A stretch of 33,902 nt of DNA from Granulicella sp. (GTDB lineage Bacteria; Acidobacteriota; Terriglobia; Terriglobales; Acidobacteriaceae): positions 1 through 33,902 of the forward strand of contig DAHWOF010000187.1 of the NCBI GenBank assembly GCA_027335345.1, given 5' to 3'. Position 1 is the stretch's first letter; every line of letters starts with the position of its first letter. Below are positions 24,127-33,031 of the stretch, in pieces. The position numbers and the translations under genes are program-made. Below the pieces are notes generated by a model that was given only the letters and a program-made list of their open reading frames with translations, ran no database searches and was not told the DNA's origin.

Positions 24127-26345
24127 CCTCCGTACTGCATTTCTGTCGCCGCCGAAGCGCCAGCCTCTTCGCCGGCCTTTTTGGGCTTGCGCTTGCTGTG
24201 TGCGCCATAGTCGCTCTGCTCGCGTGGAGACGCAGTCCGCGTCGCGGGCTTCCATACCACGACTCTTTTGCTGCAGGCAAGGCGGACGAGTGGAAGGCGT
24301 TTGGCGGTACCTGGGAGTTGGCTGATGGCGGCATCCGCAATGATTCCGACGAGCGCGGGGCCAAGCTCGTAACTGGTTCTCCGTGGTGGCGCAATTACAC
24401 CATTGAGGCCGACGTCTACTTGCTGGGAGTGAGCGGCGATGCCGGCCTACTGATCCGTTCCAGCAAAGAAGAGGAGGGAGTTAACGCCTATAGCGGGTAC
24501 TACGCCGGGGTGCGGACCAGCGATAATTCTCTCGTCCTGGGGCGCGCCGACCACGGCTGGCAGGAAGAGACGCAGCGTTACCCTGTCGCCAACGGCATCC
24601 ACCCCTTTCAGTGGTACCACCTCAAGCTCGTGGCAGTGGGCTGCGAGATCGCCGTTTCAGTTGGCACAACTGCGCAACACGATCAAACCGCCTTCGGCAT
24701 CTCTGATCCTCAATGCATCGCTTCCGGCCGCGCTGGGCTGCGCTCATACTCTTCCGGCAGCATCTGGCGCAACGTCTTCGTTCGCCCCGCCACGCATCAG
24801 GACATCGTAGAGATGCTTCGCAAGGGCTCAAGCCACGAGCCTTTGCTGGCAAACACGTCCGAAGCGCTAAGTCCTAATTCACCTGAAGCATTGCGGGACC
24901 TAGAACGCGAACAGGGTCTGGATGCTCCGGTCGACCGGAATGTGGGCAACACAAGAGCACAAAGCATCCATAGTCTGCTCCTTGCCTCCTCTGCGAAGCC
25001 GGTGAGAGCCATGGTTCGCGGGGTCGTCGTTTTGACAACGCCACGACTTTATGTCCAGGACTCGAGCGGCGGCATGTACGTTTCGCAGTATTCTGGTCCG
25101 CCTCTTAGAGTAGGTGACGATGTTGAAGTCAGAGGAGAAGTTCACCCAGGTAATTTCAGTTCACGAATGGATCACTCTGCCGTTCAACTCCTGTGGGGGC
25201 GCAGCCCTGTGCCCCCGCTATCAGTTACCGCATTACAGGCATCCACCGGCCGCTACGATTCAACCTTTATCGAGTTGCATGGCCTGCTTACTGCAAAAAG
25301 CCGTGGCCCCAACGATAAACTGATCCTCGATCTCAATGACGGGTCGCAGTCATTTCGAGCCATTCTCAATCCTGGACGTAGCGGCGCCTTGCTGTCAAAG
25401 CTGCAACTGAACAGCCTGCTCCGCCTGCGCGGCATCTGCGTCAGCGATCCCAGCCTCACCCACAACCTCACTCCCTTCGTTTTGTTGCTGCCATCGAACG
25501 AGGATCTTGACGTTATCTCCGGTCCGCCCTGGTGGAGTACCGGACACATCCTTGCGCTCGGCATATCCACTGCTCTGCTGGCCATCATCTCGGTGATTCT
25601 TTATCACCGCATTGTGGACTGGCGTCTGCGCGCGATTCTTGACGAGCGCAGTCGTTTGGCTCATGAAATGCACGATACTCTTGCGCAGAGCTTCGCCGGA
25701 ATTGGCTTCCAGCTACAAGCTATCAGCAACGGAGTACCCAAATACATGTCGCAGCTACACGAACAAGTCGAACTGGCGCGCGATTTGGTGAGACATAGCC
25801 ACGAGGAAGCGCGTCGTAGCATTGCTACACTTCGTGCCGAAGCGTTGGAATCTGAAGATGTTCTCGGGGCCCTCGAGCACTGTGCTCGGCGCATGGTGGG
25901 CAACCATATGGTAGTGGTAGCCACAGAAACCCAGGGAGACCGCAGACAGATCCCCCTTAGAACCAAAGACACCCTGTTTCGCATTGGCCAGGAAGCCGTG
26001 GCCAACGCCATCCGTCATGCGGAGTCGTCACGTATCAGCCTTCGCATGGTTTGGGCAGACGACAAGGTCACCCTATACATCGAGGATGACGGCATCGGTT
26101 TTGATCCGGGCAGCACATCTTCCGGATTCGGGATACGCGGCATGCGCCGGCGGGCCCACGCCATCGCCGCCACGCTTCACATTGTGAGCCGAGCAGGCGC
26201 CGGCGCAAGTGTGTGGATTGAAGCCCCTTTGCCGCCACGGGTTACCCTGGCTTCGTGGCCCCGCATTTTATGGAAAAGCATGATGGAGGCGTGGAGGCAT
26301 GCAAGAACAGCGAGAACTATTGGTTCGCATCTTTATCGCGGATGA
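24123..26345 (+). CDS. Sensor histidine kinase with LamG-like and OB-fold-like ectodomain
   Basis: This 740-aa protein has TM1 at about 15-35, then a concanavalin/LamG- or 3-keto-disaccharide-hydrolase-like beta domain (about 40-215; DEWKAFGGTWELADGG, YSGYYAGVRTSDN), an OB-fold-like domain (about 285-400; VRGVVVLTTPRLYVQDSSGG) and TM2 at about 475-498. The cytoplasmic part is a HisKA_3 kinase: phospho-His about 517 in HEMHDT, N-box EAVANAIRHA, G-boxes EDDGIGFDPG and GFGIRGMRRRA. The start at 24123 overlaps the preceding stop, with GGAG 9 nt upstream. It overlaps the regulator gene by 47 nt. The ligand is probably a carbohydrate, presented directly or by the binding protein (inference). Confidence 0.88.
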   Translation: MTSVLHFCRRRSASLFAGLFGLALAVCAIVALLAWRRSPRRGLPYHDSFAAGKADEWKAFGGTWELADGGIRNDSDERGAKLVTGSPWWRNYTIEADVYLLGVSGDAGLLIRSSKEEEGVNAYSGYYAGVRTSDNSLVLGRADHGWQEETQRYPVANGIHPFQWYHLKLVAVGCEIAVSVGTTAQHDQTAFGISDPQCIASGRAGLRSYSSGSIWRNVFVRPATHQDIVEMLRKGSSHEPLLANTSEALSPNSPEALRDLEREQGLDAPVDRNVGNTRAQSIHSLLLASSAKPVRAMVRGVVVLTTPRLYVQDSSGGMYVSQYSGPPLRVGDDVEVRGEVHPGNFSSRMDHSAVQLLWGRSPVPPLSVTALQASTGRYDSTFIELHGLLTAKSRGPNDKLILDLNDGSQSFRAILNPGRSGALLSKLQLNSLLRLRGICVSDPSLTHNLTPFVLLLPSNEDLDVISGPPWWSTGHILALGISTALLAIISVILYHRIVDWRLRAILDERSRLAHEMHDTLAQSFAGIGFQLQAISNGVPKYMSQLHEQVELARDLVRHSHEEARRSIATLRAEALESEDVLGALEHCARRMVGNHMVVVATETQGDRRQIPLRTKDTLFRIGQEAVANAIRHAESSRISLRMVWADDKVTLYIEDDGIGFDPGSTSSGFGIRGMRRRAHAIAATLHIVSRAGAGASVWIEAPLPPRVTLASWPRILWKSMMEAWRHARTARTIGSHLYRG

Positions 26346-26940
26346 CCATCCAGTCGTCGTGGCCGGCCTCACCAGCATGCTGGGCACACAAGAGGGGATG
26401 GTTGTCACCGGATCCGCTTCCAGCGGCGAGGAAGTTGTTGAAATGTTGCGTACCCACCCCGCCGATCTCCTACTTCTAGACCTCCGAATGCCCGGCAGGA
26501 ACGGCGTCGAAACCCTGCATGCTCTTAATCGCAGCGGTATTCCCATACGTTCCATCATCCTTACCAGCTATGAGACCGACGAGGATATCTATCGCGCGGT
26601 GCAGGCCGGTGCGCAGGGTTACCTTCTCAAGGGAGCTCCCCAGGCCGACTTGATTGAGGCTATCTGGACCGTATACGGCGGCAAGCGTTACCTTCCCCGG
26701 CACATTGCAGAACACCTCGCGGAACGCATGATGCGAAGCGAGCTCACAGCCCGCGAAATTGAAGTGCTACACATGCTCGCCCGCGGCCTCACCAACAAGG
26801 AGATCGGCTCTGCGCTCCGCATCAGCAGCAACACTGTTCGCAACCACGTGAACAATATCATCGAAAAGCTCGAAGTATCAGATCGTACAGAGGCCGTAAT
26901 TACCGCCATTCATCGCGGCATCATTGATGTATATAGCTAG
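26299..26940 (+). CDS. NarL/FixJ-type response regulator
   Basis: This 213-aa protein has a receiver domain with acidic pocket ADDHP, phospho-acceptor D61 (LLLLDLRMPG), Thr in ILTSYE and Lys in YLLKGAP, then a LuxR-type HTH (LTAREIEVLHMLARGLTNKEIGSALRISSNTV). It is the cognate partner of the overlapping kinase. It is likely to control the divergent TonB receptor unit and/or its own operon (inference). The ATG at 26299 follows GGAGG closely. Confidence 0.93.
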   Translation: MQEQRELLVRIFIADDHPVVVAGLTSMLGTQEGMVVTGSASSGEEVVEMLRTHPADLLLLDLRMPGRNGVETLHALNRSGIPIRSIILTSYETDEDIYRAVQAGAQGYLLKGAPQADLIEAIWTVYGGKRYLPRHIAEHLAERMMRSELTAREIEVLHMLARGLTNKEIGSALRISSNTVRNHVNNIIEKLEVSDRTEAVITAIHRGIIDVYS

Positions 26941-27328
26941 CACTACCGGGTTACCCGCCATGCCGAGGGAGCGAGAACGCCGAAGCAATAACCGTGAAGG
27001 GTCGTGACGGCACACCTCGCACAGCTTGCGGCTGATACAGGGCGTAGCGGTACAAATGCGCCACAAAGCAGCGCGGCAACGCCCGTCGGTGACCGAAGGA
27101 ATGTAGTCCTCTCTGCCGGATAGTATCCGCCGGTCGCTGCGGCGATTCTCAACGAGCCCCAAAGATGGAGAAGATTATGATGCTGCACTGCCGTAGAGTC
27201 CGCTGCAGGCGCAGAGTGATTGAAGCTGGAGGCTCGCCGACTCGTCTTGGAGACGGGGGCGACCGAAGAACGGTTGAAGAGCCACCGCGCGGAGAGTGGG
27301 AGCCGTGAAGAGTTGAAGGCCGGCCTTT
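26941..27328. other. 388-bp stretch without a recognised gene
   Basis: This lies between the response regulator and the convergent aminotransferase gene. Short ORFs exist on the minus strand (for example 26943-27188) but show no family features or ribosome-binding site. There is a 13-bp palindrome CGGATA-G-TATCCG at 27117-27129 and AAGGCCGGCCTT followed by TTT at 27316-27330, a weak terminator-like element for the + strand. Nothing else is recognised. Confidence 0.5.
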
Positions 27329-28591
27329 TTATCTGCTGAGAACAGCCGCTGCATCTGGGATTTCAGCTTCGGCGGCCTGGGCTGACTCATCGCTAAGAAC
27401 TTCTTCGATACGGTCGAGTCCCCACTCCAGATCCTCGCGGCTGATGCTCAGCGGCGGCGCGATGCGGATCACCCGCTCATGGGTCTCCTTGCACAGCACG
27501 CCTCGCCGGCTGAGGGCCTCACAGACCGGCCGCGCGGGCTGGTTGAGCTCGATGGCCAGCCACAGGCCGCGACCCCGCACCGCGACGATGCGGGAGCTGC
27601 GCAACGCCTGCAATCTGGCTAGGGCATAGGCTCCGAGCTCTGCGGAGCGATCGGCGAGCCGTTCCTCCACGATGACACGCAGCGCGGCGCGCGCCACGGC
27701 GCAGGCCAAGGGATTGCCGCCAAAGGTGCTGCCGTGGTCGCCAGGCTGGAAGACGCCCAGCACCTGGGTGGAGCTGAGCACCGCCGACACCGGATAGAAG
27801 CCTCCGGAGAGCGCCTTGCCCACGATCACGACATCCGGGCGGATCTGCTCATGCTGGTAAGCGAAGAGCTTGCCCGTGCGGCCCAGGCCGGACTGGATCT
27901 CATCCACGATGAGGAGAACGTTGTTCTGCTTGCAGACCTCCACAACCTGGCGTAGATAACCCTGGGGCGGGATGATGACGCCGGCCTCACCCTGGATGGG
28001 CTCGACGAGGAACGCTGCGGTTTGGGGCGTGATGGCCTGGCGAAGCGCCTCGGCGTCCCCAAAGGGAACAGTGCGAAGACCCGCGGGGAACGGGCCAAAG
28101 CCGGAGCGGTACTGAGGCTCCGTGGAGAGCCCCACCACAGCGATGGTGCGGCCGTGGAAGTTGTTGGCGCAGGCGATGATCTCGGTCTCACCGGGCGCGA
28201 TTCCCTTCACTGTCTCGCCCCACTTGCGGGCAGCCTTCAGCGCGGTTTCCACCGCCTCGGCTCCGGAGTTCATCGGCAGCGCGCGCTCGTACCCGGTCAG
28301 CTCATGCAGGTCACGCAGCAGCAGCGGCAGTTGATCGTTGCGGAAGGCACGCGAGGTGAGCGTGACCCGCTGCGCCTGCTCCACCAGAGCTCGAAAGATC
28401 GCCGGATGGCAGTGGCCCTGGTTGACTGCCGAATACGCCGAGAGAAAGTCCAGGTAGCGCCGCCCCTCCTCGTCGGTAACCCACGCGCCCCTGGCGCTGT
28501 GGATAACCACATCCAGAGGATGATAGTTGTGAGCTCCGTACTGCTCTTCCAGATCCCTCAGATCACTCTCGAATCCCCGACTCTGTTCCAC
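27329..28591 (-). CDS. rocD: Ornithine--oxo-acid aminotransferase
   Basis: This 420-aa class-III PLP aminotransferase converts ornithine plus 2-oxoglutarate to glutamate-5-semialdehyde plus glutamate. Family features: [14 protein letters not shown] near the N-terminus, [20 protein letters not shown], the D230 motif [14 protein letters not shown], the PLP lysine K259 in [14 protein letters not shown] and [10 protein letters not shown]. The GTG start at 28591 has GGAGG 6 nt upstream and lies 1 nt after the stop of the upstream amidinohydrolase gene, so the two are coupled. Confusion with other class-III enzymes (acetylornithine aminotransferase) is possible but the N-terminal block favours ornithine. 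Confidence 0.9.
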   Translation of the reverse strand: MEQSRGFESDLRDLEEQYGAHNYHPLDVVIHSARGAWVTDEEGRRYLDFLSAYSAVNQGHCHPAIFRALVEQAQRVTLTSRAFRNDQLPLLLRDLHELTGYERALPMNSGAEAVETALKAARKWGETVKGIAPGETEIIACANNFHGRTIAVVGLSTEPQYRSGFGPFPAGLRTVPFGDAEALRQAITPQTAAFLVEPIQGEAGVIIPPQGYLRQVVEVCKQNNVLLIVDEIQSGLGRTGKLFAYQHEQIRPDVVIVGKALSGGFYPVSAVLSSTQVLGVFQPGDHGSTFGGNPLACAVARAALRVIVEERLADRSAELGAYALARLQALRSSRIVAVRGRGLWLAIELNQPARPVCEALSRRGVLCKETHERVIRIAPPLSISREDLEWGLDRIEEVLSDESAQAAEAEIPDAAAVLSR

Positions 28592-28592
28592 A

Positions 28593-29576
28593 TCACACCT
28601 CCAGAAGCTCCGCCCGCATCGGGTCATCGGCGTTGGACCCGCAGTGCAGGGACGGGGTGAGTTTAAGCACCAGACACTTGGCCGCGCCGCCGGCCTTGAG
28701 AAACTCATCCAGCTCGATCTGCGTCACCTCAAAGCCCCGCTGCCGCAGCTCCTCTTCCAGCTCAGCGCTGATCCGGTTGAGGACGATCCTGCGGCCAAGG
28801 TTGACGGCGTTGCAGGCAAAGGCCAGGCCATCCTGCTCGCTGACGGCGATGCGCTTTTCGGCTGGGTAGAAGGCTTCGATCTTCCGCAGAGACGCATGAT
28901 CAAAGGCTGCGGGAACGTACAGCAGCGAGCCATCCTCCAGCGGAGCGAAGCAGGTATCCAGGTGGTAGAAGCGCGGATCCACCAGATGCAGCCCCACCAC
29001 CTCCACGTGCCAGATGCGCTGCAGCGCCGCATGGCTGGAGAGTGCGGTGCGGAAGCCATAGCCGGCCCACAGGCGCATACCATCGGCGGAGAAGAGCGCA
29101 TCTCCCTCGCCCTCAAAGGGCGTCTCGCGGGGCATATCGATCACCATGTATCCGGCCTCTTCAAACCATCTGCGGAAGAGCGGCTCTTCCCCCTGCCGCT
29201 CACGATACGCAAAGCTGCTGAGCGCCACCACGCCATCTCTGGCCAGGCCCGCATTAGCGGTAAAGACCATATCCGGCAGGCCGGCTCTGGGCTCGACCAG
29301 ACAGATTTGCGCTACGGATGAGAGAGCTTGGTAGAGGTTGCGCCACTGCCGCAGGGCGCGCTGCCGCGAGGAGTGTCCCAGGTTGCCTTCCATCCAAGGA
29401 TTGATCACATAGCTCACTTCGTAGACCTTTGGCGCGCACATCAGCAGCGCGGGCCTCGGCGACGGCTGCGCGTGCGGCGCCTGCCGCCGCAACGCCGGCA
29501 GATTCGACACAGACGAACTTGAAGTTGGGAGCTTCGGATTGGGATTGGATCTTGCAACGAGCGCTTCGGCTGGCAT
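28593..29576 (-). CDS. Arginine dihydrolase / dimethylargininase-family amidinohydrolase
   Basis: This 327-aa protein of the pentein (amidinotransferase) superfamily has [17 protein letters not shown] at about 46-62, substrate-loop [10 protein letters not shown] (101-110), EGEGDA (155-160), catalytic His about 205 in HLDTCF and catalytic Cys about 301 in [11 protein letters not shown]. The block VSYVINPWM is typical of the ArgZ/AgrE arginine dihydrolase and DDAH groups. The ornithine aminotransferase directly downstream favours an enzyme that yields ornithine from arginine; dimethylargininase would yield citrulline. The start at 29576 is preferred; a GTG at 29633 adds 19 residues. The first 40 residues are Pro/Ser-rich. 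Confidence 0.78.
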   Translation of the reverse strand: MPAEALVARSNPNPKLPTSSSSVSNLPALRRQAPHAQPSPRPALLMCAPKVYEVSYVINPWMEGNLGHSSRQRALRQWRNLYQALSSVAQICLVEPRAGLPDMVFTANAGLARDGVVALSSFAYRERQGEEPLFRRWFEEAGYMVIDMPRETPFEGEGDALFSADGMRLWAGYGFRTALSSHAALQRIWHVEVVGLHLVDPRFYHLDTCFAPLEDGSLLYVPAAFDHASLRKIEAFYPAEKRIAVSEQDGLAFACNAVNLGRRIVLNRISAELEEELRQRGFEVTQIELDEFLKAGGAAKCLVLKLTPSLHCGSNADDPMRAELLEV

Positions 29577-29635
29577 GGCGAAATTCTTCTCCTGTTCTGG
29601 AGCATGGCAGGATGCGAATAGGCGCGTCAACACTA

Positions 29636-29818
29636 ATGATTATGCGCAGATCGATGCATAGATATACGTTCGACAAAGGCCATACGCAGGGCTTCGACGA
29701 AGGCCATCCGGAGGAACCAATTCCGGCGGGGAACGACGCGACGCTGGGTTCCACGACACTCGACGAAGAAGCGCCGGCGGCGAAAGACGAGGCTCGAAGA
29801 GAGCCCGATGCCGCTTGA
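29636..29818 (+). CDS. Possible small acidic protein with a short internal repeat
   Basis: A 60-aa ORF lies in the gap between divergent genes. It is hydrophilic and acidic after a short basic start. FDKGH and FDEGH reflect a 15-nt direct repeat (29669-29683 and 29693-29707, one mismatch, 24-nt period). Third codon positions are moderately GC-rich, as in neighbours. No ribosome-binding site is clear and no family is recognised. ATG 29642 is an alternative start. It could be non-coding. Confidence 0.3.
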   Translation: MIMRRSMHRYTFDKGHTQGFDEGHPEEPIPAGNDATLGSTTLDEEAPAAKDEARREPDAA

Positions 29819-29845
29819 TGCCGCACGAAGACAGCCGATGCGGCA
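29819..29845. repeat. 7-bp inverted repeat after the small ORF
   Basis: TGCCGCA (29819-29825) and TGCGGCA (29839-29845) with a 13-nt loop follow the small ORF stop immediately. There is no T-run. It could be a weak transcript end or a binding site. Confidence 0.3.
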
Positions 29846-29924
29846 GCAACGCGCCCTCCCTGGCCCTTCAACCCGCATCCGGGTGAATCCTCTTGCGGAA
29901 CCCTCGGCCATCCAGCCGGTCCAC

Positions 29925-29930
29925 TATAAT
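29925..29930 (+). promoter_or_regulatory. Candidate -10 element of the orphan kinase gene
   Basis: A perfect TATAAT lies 35 nt before the kinase ATG. No convincing -35 is found 16-18 nt upstream (the region reads CCTCGG/TCGGCC). Confidence 0.4.
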
Positions 29931-29965
29931 CGGGCACGGGGGCGGATCCGGCCCCATAGCTTGCC

Positions 29966-31855
29966 ATGCAACTCTTCTACAAGCGCTTTGGCGTCATTAC
30001 GGGCTTTCTTCTGCTGCTTGGCCTGTTGGTCGTCAACGCGCTCATCACGCAACGGCAGCTCCGCGGCATGATCGAGTATCAGGCGCGGGTGGAGTTCACC
30101 GAGCAGGTGCTGCTCGCGGTGAACCAGACGCAGTCTCTGGTGGAGGATGCGGACACCGGCGAGCTGGGCTATCTTTACACGTCGAACCTTCAGTATTTGA
30201 GGCCCTATACCCAGGCCTTTCAGGAATTGGGTCCGCAGCTCGACCTGCTGAAGAAGATGACCGCGGCTCATCCTCTCGAGGCTGGCGAGGTGGAGCAACT
30301 GCGCGTTCTCGTCGAGGCCAAGCTGGGGGGCCTGGCCAGCAACATCCTGCTCTATCAATCCGGCTACCCGGATGCGGCCCGGCAGGTGATCCTCTCCGGA
30401 CATGACCACCTGCTGACCATGGAGATCAACAACCTGATCGGCGAGATTCTGCTCCAAGAGACCTCGCTGGAGTCCTCGCGCACAGAGTCGGCGCAGCGCA
30501 GCGTTCGGCGGGCATACATCTCCATCGATCTGGCCACGCTGATCGCCATTCTGGGCCTGTGTTTTCTGGCGTACTACATCTTCAAGACGATGGCCCTGCG
30601 CGACCTGTACGCGCACCAGTTGCAGGAGCGCGAAGAGTGGTTTCGCACCACCCTCACCAGCATGGGTGACGCCGTGATCGCCACCGACAAGCGCGGCCGC
30701 ATCACCTTTGTGAACTCGATGGCCGAACGGCTGATCGGCATCCCCTCCAACCAGGCCCTGGGCCGCGCGATCGGCGAGGCCTTCCCGCTGTTCCATGAGA
30801 CCACCGGCAAGCCGATGGAGAATCCCTTCCGCAAGGTGATGGAACAGGGCTTCGTGATCGGCATGGCCAGTCACGCGATGCTGGCGAACAGTGACGGCAG
30901 CCGCATCGCCATCGACCAGAGCGCGGCTCCCATCCGCGACGCACAGGGCAGGCTGGTGGGCATGGTGATCGTCTTCCGCGACGCCACCCAGGAGCGCAAG
31001 TCGCAGGAGGTGCTGCGCAAGACCGAGAAGCTGGCTGCGGCCGCTCGCCTGGCGGCTACAGTCTCCCACGAGATCAACAACCCGCTGGAGGCCATCGGCA
31101 ACCTGGTCTACATCGCCAAGACCACGGAGAACCTTCCGGAGTCAGCGGTGGCGCATCTCTCCATGGCGGAAGAGGAGTTGATCCGCGTCTCTCACATCAC
31201 CCGGCAGACGCTGGGCTTCTATCGCGAGTCGAAGCTGCCGGAGAGGGTCGATCTGCCCACCCTGGTGGAGTCGGTTCTGAGCATCTACTCCAACAAGTTC
31301 CGCACCAAGCATATCCATGTGCAGAGCGAGTTTCAGCCATGCCCGTCGATCTATGGGCTCTCCGGGGAGCTGAATCAGGCCATCGCCAACCTGGTCTCCA
31401 ACGCTGCTGACGCGGTTTCCAACGGAGGCTCCATCCGGGTGAGGATCGACTGCCAGAGAAGGGGCGAAGAGGATGTGGTGCGGGTGATCATCCAGGACAA
31501 CGGCCCGGGGATCGCTCCCGAACATCGCGACCGGATCTTCGAGCCCTTCTTCACAACGAAGAAGGACGTCGGCACCGGCCTTGGGCTGTGGGTGACAAAG
31601 GAGATCATCGAGCGCCACGGCGGCAGCGTCGAGGTCCATTGCGGCAGCGCTGATGCGGGGCAGGGCGAACCTGCCACCACCTTCACCGTTACGCTGCCAG
31701 TGCGTCCAGAGGCGGAGAGTCTGGCCACAGACGATGCGAGCCCAGAGAATGGAAGGGCAGAGAACGCAGACCCTGCGGACGCTGCGTCCGTGGGCGGCGG
31801 GCCGGCAGACGGCGGCCAGAGTGAGCCGGAGTCGCCCGAGATGAGATCGAGATGA
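29966..31855 (+). CDS. Orphan sensor histidine kinase (CHASE3-like, PAS, HisKA)
   Basis: This 629-aa protein has TM1 at about 8-27, an extracytoplasmic helical domain (about 30-175; VEDADTGELGYLYT is CHASE3-like), TM2 at about 183-203, a PAS domain (about 220-340; GDAVIATDKRGRITFVN) and a HisKA domain with phospho-His about 368 (SHEINNPLEAIGN). The HATPase domain shows N-box NLVSNAADAV, DNGPGIAPEHRDRIFEPFFT and GTGLGLWVTKEII. The last 50 residues are a low-complexity Ala/Gly/Pro/Glu/Asp tail. No response regulator gene is adjacent, so its partner lies elsewhere. Confidence 0.92.
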   Translation: MQLFYKRFGVITGFLLLLGLLVVNALITQRQLRGMIEYQARVEFTEQVLLAVNQTQSLVEDADTGELGYLYTSNLQYLRPYTQAFQELGPQLDLLKKMTAAHPLEAGEVEQLRVLVEAKLGGLASNILLYQSGYPDAARQVILSGHDHLLTMEINNLIGEILLQETSLESSRTESAQRSVRRAYISIDLATLIAILGLCFLAYYIFKTMALRDLYAHQLQEREEWFRTTLTSMGDAVIATDKRGRITFVNSMAERLIGIPSNQALGRAIGEAFPLFHETTGKPMENPFRKVMEQGFVIGMASHAMLANSDGSRIAIDQSAAPIRDAQGRLVGMVIVFRDATQERKSQEVLRKTEKLAAAARLAATVSHEINNPLEAIGNLVYIAKTTENLPESAVAHLSMAEEELIRVSHITRQTLGFYRESKLPERVDLPTLVESVLSIYSNKFRTKHIHVQSEFQPCPSIYGLSGELNQAIANLVSNAADAVSNGGSIRVRIDCQRRGEEDVVRVIIQDNGPGIAPEHRDRIFEPFFTTKKDVGTGLGLWVTKEIIERHGGSVEVHCGSADAGQGEPATTFTVTLPVRPEAESLATDDASPENGRAENADPADAASVGGGPADGGQSEPESPEMRSR

Positions 31856-31969
31856 GCGAGCGATGATGCTTGTCGGGAGGCCTGCTGCGCGACCCTGACC
31901 GGCGGCGGGCCAGGCGGCGGCGCTCTGAGGGTGGAGTGGCAGGATGCATTATGCTGGCAGAAAGCTACC

Positions 31970-32668
31970 ATGCGAGACGCGCCCAAGCGGGGAGCACCCC
32001 ACAGACTCTCTCTTCGAAGCCTTGCGGGCTGGCTGCTCCGCGCCGCGGTTCTGCTCTGGCTTTCGGCCGCGCTCACCCTGGCCGCCATGCGCTGGGTAGA
32101 CCCGCCCACCACGGCGGTGCAGATCGAGCGCCGTATTCAGGCCACGCTGGCAGGCAAGCCCTACACCAGGCGCTACCAGTTCGTCCCGCTCCAGCGCATC
32201 GCTCCCGACCTTCAGCATGCGGTGATCGCCGCCGAGGACGCACGCTTCTACCAGCACCACGGCTTTGACTGGCAGGCCATGGAGATCGCCGCCGAAGGTG
32301 ACATGCATGGCCGTCGGCTACGCGGCGGCTCCACGCTCACCCAGCAACTGGTGAAGAACCTGTTGCTGGGCGCCGAGCGCTCCTACCTGCGCAAAGGCGT
32401 GGAGGCCACGCTGGTTCCCATCGCGGAGCTGGTGCTGGGCAAGCGGCGCATCCTGGAACTCTACCTCAACGTAGTCGAGTGGGGGCCGGGCGTCTACGGA
32501 GCGGAAGCGGCCAGCCGCTATCACTTCCACACCTCCGCCCGCCGCCTCAGCCGCACCCAGGCGGCGGAGCTGGCTGCGATTCTTCCTGCCCCGCGCCGCC
32601 GCCGTCCGGAGCGCATGGCCCGCTACAGCGCCATCATCCAGCAGCGCATGCGCCAGATGGGCTGGTGA
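31970..32668 (+). CDS. mtgA: Monofunctional biosynthetic peptidoglycan transglycosylase
   Basis: This 232-aa GT51 enzyme polymerises lipid II glycan strands. It has a single N-terminal membrane anchor (WLLRAAVLLWLSAALTLAAM) and the family motifs AAEDARFYQHHGFDW (catalytic Glu), RGGSTLTQQLVKNLLL, KRRILELYLNVVEWG and GVYGAEAASRYHF. There is no transpeptidase domain. ATG 31970 gives a typical MtgA N-terminus; the GTG at 31931 would add 13 residues. It lies about 115 nt after the kinase gene, same strand. Confidence 0.94.
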   Translation: MRDAPKRGAPHRLSLRSLAGWLLRAAVLLWLSAALTLAAMRWVDPPTTAVQIERRIQATLAGKPYTRRYQFVPLQRIAPDLQHAVIAAEDARFYQHHGFDWQAMEIAAEGDMHGRRLRGGSTLTQQLVKNLLLGAERSYLRKGVEATLVPIAELVLGKRRILELYLNVVEWGPGVYGAEAASRYHFHTSARRLSRTQAAELAAILPAPRRRRPERMARYSAIIQQRMRQMGW

Positions 32669-32686
32669 GGGACGATGGAGGCCCGC

Positions 32687-33031
32687 TCACGCCGCGGTGC
32701 GCAAGGTGAAATCCACCCGGATGGCATCATAAGGAAACACCACCCGGCCGCTTTCCGCGCGGTTCAATACCCCTGCCAAGATCAAGGCCTGCACGTCGCC
32801 ATGTACGGCCTTCACGTCGCGGCGAACCCGGCGAGCAACCTCGCGAATGCTCATCTCCCCTTGCCCGGTCATCGCCTGCAGAATCTTCCATCGCTTTGCC
32901 GTCAGCACCTTCCATAGCAGCTCGACGGAGGAAAAGCTGATCGAATCACCCGCCCCCTCACCTCGGAACGCGGCGGACAGTCGCCTCCTCGTCTCCTTGA
33001 GCGAGGACACGCCCAGAGTTACGGTTCTCAT
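32687..33031 (-). CDS. TumA-like winged-helix antitoxin
   Basis: This 114-aa DNA-binding protein of the HVO_A0114/MarR-like winged-helix type has LTAKRWKILQAMTG, the HTH EMSIREVARRVRRDVKAVHGDVQAL and a wing GRVVFPYDAIRVDF. It is the partner of the upstream TumE-like gene. ATG 33031 overlaps the toxin stop (ATGA) and has GGAGGAG upstream. An ATG at 33046 would give five more residues and a 19-nt overlap. Such antitoxins usually repress their own promoter. Confidence 0.82.
   Translation of the reverse strand: MRTVTLGVSSLKETRRRLSAAFRGEGAGDSISFSSVELLWKVLTAKRWKILQAMTGQGEMSIREVARRVRRDVKAVHGDVQALILAGVLNRAESGRVVFPYDAIRVDFTLRTAA

Noticed and set aside
26943-27188. 81-aa ORF on the minus strand in the 388-bp gap
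   Set aside because: There is no ribosome-binding site and no recognisable family, and it overlaps another equally poor ORF in a different frame.
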